Of a stretch of 12,144 nt of DNA, positions 7,973 through 12,144 are shown piece by piece. The notes under the pieces were generated by a model. The model was not told where the DNA came from, did not search any database, and saw only the letters and a program-made list of their open reading frames with translations. This DNA is from Gammaproteobacteria bacterium (GTDB lineage Bacteria; Pseudomonadota; Gammaproteobacteria; CAJXQU01), in contig JALSSM010000251.1 of NCBI GenBank assembly GCA_026984275.1, positions 1-12,144 on the forward strand, written 5' to 3'. Within the stretch, counting starts at the first letter, position 1, and every line of letters starts with the position of its first letter. Made by a program: the position numbers and the translations under genes.

Positions 7973-8272
7973 ATGAAGCTTAAGATTAACCTGTTATCCA
8001 TCATATTATTCTCATCTATTACAGCAGTCTCAATGCTGATGGATGTTTCTGTTGCTGCTGATCTACTTCTGGCTGAAACTTCGCAAACGGAACAGGTCGT
8101 GATTTCAGAAGACGAAGCTGCCGTGATCGCAGCGAAGGCTACATCCGGCAAAGTGATAAGCAGTGAAACCAGTGGCGTTGAAGGTGTCACTGTCTATCGA
8201 TTCAGAGTGTTGATGAATGATGGACAAGTCAGGATTGTGCAGGTGAAAGCCACGACAGGGGAGATCCTCTAA
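7973..8272 (+). CDS. Secreted PepSY-domain protein
   Basis: Small exported protein of 99 residues. Residues 1-28 or 1-29 form a Sec signal peptide: Lys at 2 and 4, a hydrophobic core about 5-23, and a VAA-type cleavage site. The mature part (about 44-99) is a single PepSY domain, with the typical alternation EAAVIAAKA...GKVISSE...VYRFRVLMNDGQVRIVQV and the closing TTGEIL. PepSY domains are known from propeptides of secreted proteases and as stand-alone periplasmic proteins, often next to two-component systems. The stop codon is one base from the response regulator start, so the genes form an operon. A role as periplasmic modulator of the adjacent kinase is inferred from position only. The ribosome site before the ATG is poor. 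Confidence 0.85.
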   Translation: MKLKINLLSIILFSSITAVSMLMDVSVAADLLLAETSQTEQVVISEDEAAVIAAKATSGKVISSETSGVEGVTVYRFRVLMNDGQVRIVQVKATTGEIL

Positions 8273-8273
8273 C

Positions 8274-8948
8274 ATGCGATTACTGCTGATTGAAGATGAA
8301 TTTCCTTTAGCCGATCAGATCTCATCCAGCCTGAGAGAGGCGGGTTTTGCAGTCGATGTTGCCAATACTGGAGAAGATGGTTTATATCTTGGTAAAGAAT
8401 ATCCGATTGATGTGGCCGTGGTTGATATTGGCCTGCCGGATATCTCCGGTATTGAAGTGATAAAAAAATGGCGGGAAGAAGAGAGTGATTTTCCCGTTTT
8501 GATTTTGACCGCTCGTGGCCGATGGGAAGAAAAGGTAGAAGGTCTTGAAAGTGGAGCCGATGATTATCTGGTCAAACCTTTCCATATGGAAGAGCTGATC
8601 GCCCGGCTTCGTGCATTGATCCGCCGATCGGCTGGATTTTCTGATTCAAAAATCCCTATGGGTCGTTTTACCCTGGATACGGCTGCACAGAAAATGCTGT
8701 TTGATGATGAAGAGATCGACGTAACGGCTTTTGAGTATAAAGTTCTGGAGTACCTGATCCTGCACACTGACAAGGTTGTCTCAAAATCTGAATTATCCGA
8801 ACATTTATATGAAGATGATTTTGATCGTGACAGTAATGTATTAGAAGTCATTATCGGACGCTTGCGAAAAAAACTGGATCCGGACAAGTCTCTAAATCCC
8901 ATAGAAACCCTACGTGGACGTGGTTATCGTTTCCGATCAGTCGATTAG
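8274..8948 (+). CDS. OmpR/PhoB-family response regulator, PhoP-like
   Basis: DNA-binding response regulator of 224 residues. The receiver domain (1-about 115) has the acidic pair E7/D8, the phosphoacceptor D51 (VVDIGLPD), T79 (ILTA) and K101 (DDYLVKPFH). The winged-helix effector domain (about 127-222) ends with the family motif LRGRGYRF. The stretch LTARGRWEEKVEGLESGADD is strikingly close to the equivalent part of E. coli PhoP, as is FEYKVLEYL. The next gene is a PhoQ-like kinase, so these are cognate partners. A phoP symbol is withheld because the sensor half of the kinase differs from PhoQ and the regulon cannot be read here. The start lies one base after the PepSY stop codon. Confidence 0.95.
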   Translation: MRLLLIEDEFPLADQISSSLREAGFAVDVANTGEDGLYLGKEYPIDVAVVDIGLPDISGIEVIKKWREEESDFPVLILTARGRWEEKVEGLESGADDYLVKPFHMEELIARLRALIRRSAGFSDSKIPMGRFTLDTAAQKMLFDDEEIDVTAFEYKVLEYLILHTDKVVSKSELSEHLYEDDFDRDSNVLEVIIGRLRKKLDPDKSLNPIETLRGRGYRFRSVD

Positions 8949-8963
8949 AAGCACTTTTCAAAA

Positions 8964-10310
8964 ATGATGTCTCTCAATGCACGATTACTGTTAGCCGCCA
9001 GTATTGTGCTTGCAGCCTTCCTCAGTTTTACCGGTTATGCACTTGATCGGGCATTTACAGATAGCGGAATCGTTGCCATTAAAGAACGCTTGCAGACAGA
9101 AATATTTAGTCTTCTGGCAGCTGCAGATTCTGATGATATTCGTACTTTAACCATGCCCGATGCCCTGCCGGATCTGCGTTTTTCCACACCGGTTTCTGGT
9201 CTCTATGCAGAGATAATTTCAGATCAGGGTGAAGTGATCTGGCGTTCAGGTTCTATGCTTGGAATCAAGATCCCATTTGAGTCAATCACAACAAAAGGTG
9301 AGCCGAGGTTTGTTGAACTAAGTGCTGATAATGGAACTGAGCTGTATACACTTGGCCTGGGTGTCATGTGGGAAGTCGCACCTTACATCGTGAGGGGTTA
9401 TACATTTTATGTCGCAGAAACCAAAGAGCATTTTGAGAAACAACGTAAACAATTCAGAAAAAGTCTGGCCATGTGGTTAGGGGCGGCTGTGCTCGTATTA
9501 CTGTTAGTTCAGGCGATCATTTTACGTTGGGGCCTGGCCCCTCTCCGGAAAATTGCATCAGAAGTGAAGGATATAGAAGCAGGTAGAAAAGAGGAACTTT
9601 CGGCTAACTATCCGCGTGAAATAGAGTTGTTGGCAACGAACATGAATGCTTTGATACGTTCCAGTAATAGTCAATTGAAACGCTATCGAAATGCCCTGGG
9701 TGATCTGGCTCATAGTTTGAAAACACCACTGGCCGTTTTACGTAATCTGGTTGAGAGTAATGCCCTGCCGAAAGAGACAAAGCAAACAGTATCAGAACAG
9801 ATAGAACGACTGGATAAGACAGTCGAATATCAACTTCAAAAAGCCGTTGCTTCTGGACGAAAAGCACTCGCTGCACCGATCAATATCGATAAAGTGGCGC
9901 AGAAACTGCTTAATACATTTAAGAAAGTGTATGTTGATAAACAGATTGAGTTCAAACTTGATATCGATCCGGATTTAAAGTTTATCGGTGATGAAGGTGA
10001 TCTGATGGAACTGTTGGGAAATCTGATGGATAACGCCTGTAAGTGGTGTGATCACAAAGTCAGTGTCGCAGCTCTTTCAACAGAGGGAACCAGGCTAACA
10101 ATATTAGTTGAAGATGATGGTCCCGGTATAGCCCCGGAGGAACGGGAGGCAATTTTAAGAAGGGGAGTGCGAGGTGATTCGCAGGTCGAAGGTCATGGTA
10201 TTGGTATGGCTGTTGTGCGGAATCTGGTCGAGCAGGTTTATCAGGGAAAACTGATCATTGAGGCCAGTGATCTGGGTGGTACAAAAATAGCCATTGTATT
10301 GGCCAAGTGA
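8964..10310 (+). CDS. Sensor histidine kinase, PhoQ-like cytoplasmic half with a divergent sensor
   Basis: Inner-membrane histidine kinase, 448 residues. TM1 spans about 7-27, the periplasmic sensor about 28-167, and TM2 about 169-189, followed by a HAMP-like linker (190-240). The H-box LAHSLKTPLAVLRNL carries H250. The N-box LLGNLMDNACKW has N353 and N357; G1 is DDGPG at 384-388 and G2 is GHGIGMAV at 410-417. The H- and N-boxes match E. coli PhoQ closely, including the Ser-Leu-Lys after the phosphorylated His. The sensor keeps a PAS-like segment (YAEIISDQGEVIW) but has no counterpart of PhoQ's acidic EDDDDAE cluster, so Mg2+/cationic peptide sensing by that patch is unlikely. Tandem ATGs at 8964 and 8967 leave the start uncertain by one residue. 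It lies 15 bp after the response regulator. Confidence 0.95.
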   Translation: MMSLNARLLLAASIVLAAFLSFTGYALDRAFTDSGIVAIKERLQTEIFSLLAAADSDDIRTLTMPDALPDLRFSTPVSGLYAEIISDQGEVIWRSGSMLGIKIPFESITTKGEPRFVELSADNGTELYTLGLGVMWEVAPYIVRGYTFYVAETKEHFEKQRKQFRKSLAMWLGAAVLVLLLVQAIILRWGLAPLRKIASEVKDIEAGRKEELSANYPREIELLATNMNALIRSSNSQLKRYRNALGDLAHSLKTPLAVLRNLVESNALPKETKQTVSEQIERLDKTVEYQLQKAVASGRKALAAPINIDKVAQKLLNTFKKVYVDKQIEFKLDIDPDLKFIGDEGDLMELLGNLMDNACKWCDHKVSVAALSTEGTRLTILVEDDGPGIAPEEREAILRRGVRGDSQVEGHGIGMAVVRNLVEQVYQGKLIIEASDLGGTKIAIVLAK

Positions 10311-10335
10311 TGGATCAGAAAATAATGATTGATTA

Positions 10336-10485
10336 ATGATGGAAAAAAAAGAGAAAGAATGTCCTTATAGTTGGAAACAACGCTTTAAAATGATGGGGTG
10401 GGCAGGTTTTCTTTTTTTCCTGATCAAAGGATTAATGTGGCTTGTTGTACCATCTGTACTGGCCTATTTTGGGATGAAAAGTTGA
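10336..10485 (+). CDS. Small membrane protein of 49 residues next to the kinase
   Basis: A short ORF 25 bp after the kinase stop codon, same strand. The N-terminal part (1-20) is charged and contains five Lys, one Arg and three Glu. It is followed by a hydrophobic region about 21-45 (GWAGFLFFLI, then LMWLVVPSVLAYF), interrupted by K31 and P39. The lysine-rich N-terminus predicts an N-in orientation. The composition is that of a real membrane protein, not random translation, and the ORF fills the gap between the kinase and the convergent gene. I do not recognise the family with confidence. By position it could be a modulator of the kinase, in the way the unrelated 47-residue MgrB acts on PhoQ; this is inference. 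Starts at 10336 or 10339 are equally possible, and no strong ribosome site is visible. Confidence 0.65.
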   Translation: MMEKKEKECPYSWKQRFKMMGWAGFLFFLIKGLMWLVVPSVLAYFGMKS

Positions 10486-10515
10486 ACGTTACTTTGATCG
10501 ACGTATAAACTTTTC
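10476..10515. repeat. Imperfect hairpin spanning two convergent stop codons
   Basis: GAAAAGTT (10476-10483) and AACTTTTC (10508-10515) are perfect reverse complements. Inside them, ACGT at 10486-10489 and 10501-10504 extends the stem past a small asymmetric internal loop. The structure covers the stop codons of the 49-residue ORF and of the opposing NTF2-like gene, which are 3 bp apart. It lacks a GC-rich stem and a T run, so it is a weak candidate for a bidirectional terminator or mRNA 3'-end structure. Confidence 0.35.
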
Positions 10516-10959
10516 CAGATTTTTAGCAGCCTGTTGGCGAATCTTGTTTTTGAGTAGAGGTGTCCAGCCTAACAAGAACCCGGTTGGTCCCAGTGCCATC
10601 TTGCTCCATTTCCAGAAATCGAAGTTGTCTTTGTGGCGGATGATTTTTCCATCCTTGAATTGAAACTCCGCATTGATGATGTTGTGAACTTTTCTGCCTG
10701 TCGCTGAAAAATTATAGACGGCTTCCCAATGCGCTTTGCCTGACAGATCGTCTGCCTCAACCTTATCAAATGTCAAACTAAAATCTTTTGCCTGAGAGCA
10801 CAACATTTTCCACATGGCTGCAGCTTCATCACCTTTCAAATCAGGAAAGACAGGATCAGAAAATTCAATCTCTGGGTGGTAGCATTCTGCCATGGATTCT
10901 CCATCCAGTTTTTGAAATGAAGAATAAAAGGTTTCAATTAATTTTACATTTTGCTGCAT
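10489..10959 (-). CDS. NTF2/SnoaL-like family protein
   Basis: Predicted cytoplasmic protein of 156 residues with an NTF2-like cone fold, as in SnoaL-like and ketosteroid-isomerase-related proteins. The family pattern is readable: an N-terminal helix with IETFYSSFQKLDGESMAECYHPEIEFSDPVF, then a central sheet with AHWEAVYNFSATGRKV and AEFQFKDGKIIRHKDNFDFWKW. An amphipathic, basic C-terminal helix ends in KNLEKFIRRSK. The pocket in this superfamily serves many unrelated reactions or simple ligand binding, so no substrate can be assigned. The ATG at 10959 has no strong ribosome site. The gene is transcribed alone, convergent with the kinase operon and divergent from the DUF3579 gene. Confidence 0.85.
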   Translation of the reverse strand: MQQNVKLIETFYSSFQKLDGESMAECYHPEIEFSDPVFPDLKGDEAAAMWKMLCSQAKDFSLTFDKVEADDLSGKAHWEAVYNFSATGRKVHNIINAEFQFKDGKIIRHKDNFDFWKWSKMALGPTGFLLGWTPLLKNKIRQQAAKNLEKFIRRSK

Positions 10960-10972
10960 TGCATCAAGCCTA

Positions 10973-11001
10973 TAAATAGTGTTTTAATTCTAAGGAAACA
11001 A
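10973..11001 (-). promoter_or_regulatory. Candidate promoter of the NTF2-like gene
   Basis: On the minus strand TTGTTT (11001-10996) and TATTTA (10978-10973) are 17 bp apart and end 13 bp before the ATG at 10959. The hexamers are moderate, so a leader of only a few bases is implied if this is the promoter used. Confidence 0.35.
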
Positions 11002-11017
11002 ACAAAGGTGTATTTGC

Positions 11018-11026
11018 TGCTATAGT
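11018..11026 (+). promoter_or_regulatory. Candidate extended -10 promoter of the DUF3579 gene
   Basis: TGCTATAGT is an extended -10 element: TG, one base, then a hexamer matching TATAAT at five of six. No good -35 lies 17 bp upstream, which is usual for extended -10 promoters. It faces away from the candidate NTF2-like promoter within about 40 bp. Confidence 0.4.
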
Positions 11027-11079
11027 TTACTGCAGAAATGCCGATAAAACACAATGGAACCTCTTAAAAGGAACTTAAG

Positions 11080-11115
11080 ATGTTCGGGAAAGTATTTATA
11101 ATCAAATGGTTGTAA
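11080..11115 (+). CDS. Possible 11-codon leader ORF overlapping the DUF3579 start
   Basis: ATG at 11080 is preceded at proper spacing by AAAAGGA (11066-11072), the best ribosome site in this intergenic region. The frame encodes MFGKVFIIKWL and stops at 11113-11115, just inside the DUF3579 gene whose ATG is at 11106 in another frame. Translation of this peptide would deliver ribosomes to the downstream start, a layout typical of translational coupling. Alternatively, the good ribosome site may mark the true start of the larger gene, with a frame change between 11080 and 11106. No recognisable protein similarity is expected at this length. Confidence 0.35.
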   Translation: MFGKVFIIKWL

Positions 11116-11453
11116 GAAAATTGGAAAAAAAGTCAGATTCAATAACTCTTCTTGGAACAACATTGGATGGCCAGAAATTCCGTCCCAGTGACTGGGCGCA
11201 ACGATTGACCGTAGCGGTATCAACTGTTGGGCCAAAGAAGCAGATTATCAGTCATCCAAGAGTCCACATGGCTGTAAAAAATGGATTGCCGGCCGTAGTG
11301 ATTGATACAGTCCTCGAAAAGGAAAACAAAATAATGTTTGATTTCCTGATCAACTTTGGAAAAAGTAACAATTTGCAGATCGAATATCCCTGGGTGGGAG
11401 AAGCGAGAGAAAAAGTTGAGACGCCAAAAGACGAGTTAAAAGCAGCTAGCTAA
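11106..11453 (+). CDS. DUF3579-type conserved protein
   Basis: Protein of 115 residues without signal peptide or membrane segment. The stretch FRPSDWAQRL (25-34), the central NGLPAVVIDTVL and FDFLINFGKSNNL (78-90) fit my memory of the DUF3579 family, short cytoplasmic proteins found in beta- and gammaproteobacteria. Their function is unknown, and I can assign none. The C-terminal 20 residues are charged and probably disordered. The ATG at 11106 has only GGGAAAG at a long 13-base distance. A better ribosome site serves an overlapping 11-codon ORF just upstream, so expression is probably coupled to it. The frame is closed by a stop at 11076-11078, and no other ATG lies between. The 3' end overlaps the opposing CBS-domain gene by 8 bp. 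Confidence 0.75.
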   Translation: MVVRKLEKKSDSITLLGTTLDGQKFRPSDWAQRLTVAVSTVGPKKQIISHPRVHMAVKNGLPAVVIDTVLEKENKIMFDFLINFGKSNNLQIEYPWVGEAREKVETPKDELKAAS

Positions 11454-11904
11454 CATCCTCTTCTGGCCAGTTCTGTATATAGTTTTTCATTACTCGATTT
11501 TCAAACTCAGTTTCTTCAATCATTCTAAGTAACAGGTCGCCGTTAGATACCAGACCAACAAGTTTTCCATCGTCCAGAACCGGTAAGTGACGCACCCTTC
11601 GACCCGTTTCATTCTCAAACATCAACGCCATTGCTTCTTTAATGGTGTGGGAAATATTGCAGGAAACCAGTTTCGATCCCATAATTTCCTGAATCTTGGT
11701 TGAGTTAATGTCACATCCGCGATGGTGGATGGTAAACATGACATCTCGTTCAGTGATGATACTGACAGGTTTTTCTTCTTCAACAACAATAAGAGAGCCG
11801 ATATGGTGCTGCATCATTTTATTGACTGCATCGGCCATTGTATTTTCCGGGCTAATCGTATGGCACTGATGACCTTTTTTATCTAACAGGTTTTTAATGT
11901 TCAT
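11446..11904 (-). CDS. Twin-CBS-domain protein
   Basis: Cytoplasmic protein of 152 residues made of a single Bateman module and nothing else. CBS1 covers about 14-62 (GSLIVVEEEKPVSIITERDV). CBS2 covers about 79-130 (RRVRHLPVLDDGKLVGLVSNGDLL). A short acidic C-terminal helix carries NYIQNW. Such modules bind adenine nucleotides (AMP, ATP, S-adenosylmethionine) and usually regulate a partner protein. No partner is encoded beside it, so its target is unknown. The start at 11904 is chosen over an in-frame TTG at 11910 because AGGAGA (11916-11911) is six bases from this ATG but directly abuts the TTG. The gene appears monocistronic, with its own TATAAT box and a terminator isolating it from upstream. 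Confidence 0.92.
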   Translation of the reverse strand: MNIKNLLDKKGHQCHTISPENTMADAVNKMMQHHIGSLIVVEEEKPVSIITERDVMFTIHHRGCDINSTKIQEIMGSKLVSCNISHTIKEAMALMFENETGRRVRHLPVLDDGKLVGLVSNGDLLLRMIEETEFENRVMKNYIQNWPEEDVS

Positions 11905-11910
11905 AATCAA

Positions 11911-11916
11911 TCTCCT
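11911..11916 (-). promoter_or_regulatory. Ribosome binding site that fixes the CBS protein start
   Basis: AGGAGA on the minus strand ends six bases before ATG 11904 and has no spacing at all from the alternative TTG at 11910. The ATG is therefore the start. Confidence 0.8.
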
Positions 11917-11926
11917 GAGAGGGATT

Positions 11927-11932
11927 ATTATA
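11927..11932 (-). promoter_or_regulatory. Candidate -10 box of the CBS-domain gene
   Basis: Perfect TATAAT on the minus strand, 22 bp upstream of the ATG at 11904. No hexamer 16-18 bp further upstream resembles TTGACA. That space is occupied by an inverted repeat, which would suit an activator-dependent promoter or an operator. Confidence 0.4.
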
Positions 11933-11938
11933 ATAATT

Positions 11939-11984
11939 GATCTTGCTGAAGATCATGGTTCCCTTCACTTAATGATGGTCATTA
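11939..11984. repeat. Two short perfect inverted repeats upstream of the CBS-domain gene
   Basis: First: TGATCTT-gctg-AAGATCA at 11938-11955, with 7-bp arms. Second: TAATGA-tgg-TCATTA at 11970-11984, with 6-bp arms. Their centres are about 30 bp apart, near three helical turns, and both lie just upstream of the candidate -10. They look like possible operator sites; no regulator can be named. Confidence 0.35.
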
Positions 11985-12017
11985 TGGCGTAACAGGGAGT
12001 AGATTATCAACAGTTAT

Positions 12018-12046
12018 AAAAAAAGACCGCATAAGCGGTCTTTTTT
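12018..12046. terminator. Bidirectional Rho-independent terminator
   Basis: GACCGC-ataa-GCGGTC (12025-12040) is flanked by seven As (12018-12024) and six Ts (12041-12046), so it can end transcription from either side. Its obvious client is the minus-strand gene ending at 12069. On the plus strand no gene ends close upstream. Confidence 0.9.
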
Positions 12047-12068
12047 GCTCAATATAGAGCCGTTATGC

Positions 12069-12143
12069 CTAACTTCGTTTGCTAAGCCATTCTCCAACTG
12101 TTGGCGGGATCATTTTTTGTGCCTTACCACTGACGTAGATCCC
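12069..12143 (-). CDS. C-terminal end of an unidentified minus-strand gene
   Basis: The last 24 codons of an ORF that enters from the right edge and ends with PPTVGEWLSKRS. It is judged real because it is open to the edge, has balanced amino-acid composition, and is followed 23 bp later by a strong terminator in the right orientation. The fragment is too short for me to assign a family. Confidence 0.6.
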   Translation of the reverse strand, partial: GIYVSGKAQKMIPPTVGEWLSKRS

Positions 12144-12144
12144 A

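Noticed and set aside
8274..10310. Naming the two-component pair phoP/phoQ
   Set aside because: The cytoplasmic parts are similar, but the sensor lacks the acidic patch and no regulon evidence is present, so orthology is not secure.
10325..10336. Four-codon ATG-ATT-GAT-TAA frame overlapping the start of the 49-residue ORF
   Set aside because: It is too short, lacks a ribosome site, and such frames are expected by chance in AT-rich spacers.
11908..11910. TTG at 11910 as the start of the CBS-domain protein
   Set aside because: The AGGAGA ribosome site directly abuts it. The ATG at 11904 has correct six-base spacing.
1..12144. CRISPR arrays, insertion sequences, prophage genes, tRNA or rRNA genes
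   Set aside because: No spaced direct repeats, transposase or integrase motifs, or structural RNA sequence were seen on either strand by eye. The gene content is ordinary chromosomal.

Overview
The window looks like chromosomal DNA of a gammaproteobacterium. The gene order atpA-atpG-atpD-atpC-glmU is the gammaproteobacterial ATP synthase locus, and the F1 subunits read as very close to the E. coli and Pseudomonas proteins. The two-component pair resembles PhoP/PhoQ. Base composition is moderately AT-rich and even across the window. I see no transposase, integrase, phage gene, CRISPR array, tRNA or rRNA. A genus-level name is not supported by what can be read here.

Layout. (1) 1-4308: the distal part of the atp operon on the + strand (atpA cut by the window edge, then atpG, atpD, atpC), closed by a clear Rho-independent terminator. 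(2) 4338-7894: a new transcription unit with its own TATAAT box, starting with glmU. It continues without a gap into a nitrilase-superfamily amidase (ATGA overlap with glmU), an RraA-like aldolase-fold protein, and a second nitrilase-superfamily amidase of the Nit1 type (TAATG overlap). E. coli has glmS after glmU; that position is taken here by this small cassette. (3) 7918-10485: a sensing operon with a sigma70-like promoter, a secreted PepSY-domain protein, a PhoP-like response regulator, a PhoQ-like histidine kinase and a 49-residue membrane protein that a length-filtered gene call would miss. (4) 10489-12143: short single genes in alternating directions. They are an NTF2/SnoaL-like protein (-), a DUF3579-type protein (+) preceded by an 11-codon leader ORF, a twin-CBS-domain protein (-), a bidirectional terminator, and the last 24 codons of another minus-strand gene.

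How the parts fit. Region 1 makes F1, the soluble catalytic sector of ATP synthase. GlmU makes UDP-N-acetylglucosamine for the cell wall. The three genes tied to glmU are all small-molecule enzymes. Two carry intact Glu-Lys-Cys amidase triads, and the RraA-like protein keeps the metal and catalytic residues (D76-X20-R97-D98-X2-E101) that E. coli RraA has lost. A role in repairing or clearing side-products of 2-oxo-acid and glutamine/glutathione metabolism is plausible, but it is inference. In region 3 the kinase has a PhoQ-type cytoplasmic half but lacks PhoQ's acidic periplasmic patch. The secreted PepSY protein and the small membrane protein encoded either side of the RR-HK pair are natural candidates for accessory sensors or modulators.

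The points most worth a second look are the amidase-RraA-amidase cassette, the hidden 49-residue membrane protein next to the kinase, and the leader ORF with the better ribosome site ahead of the DUF3579 gene.
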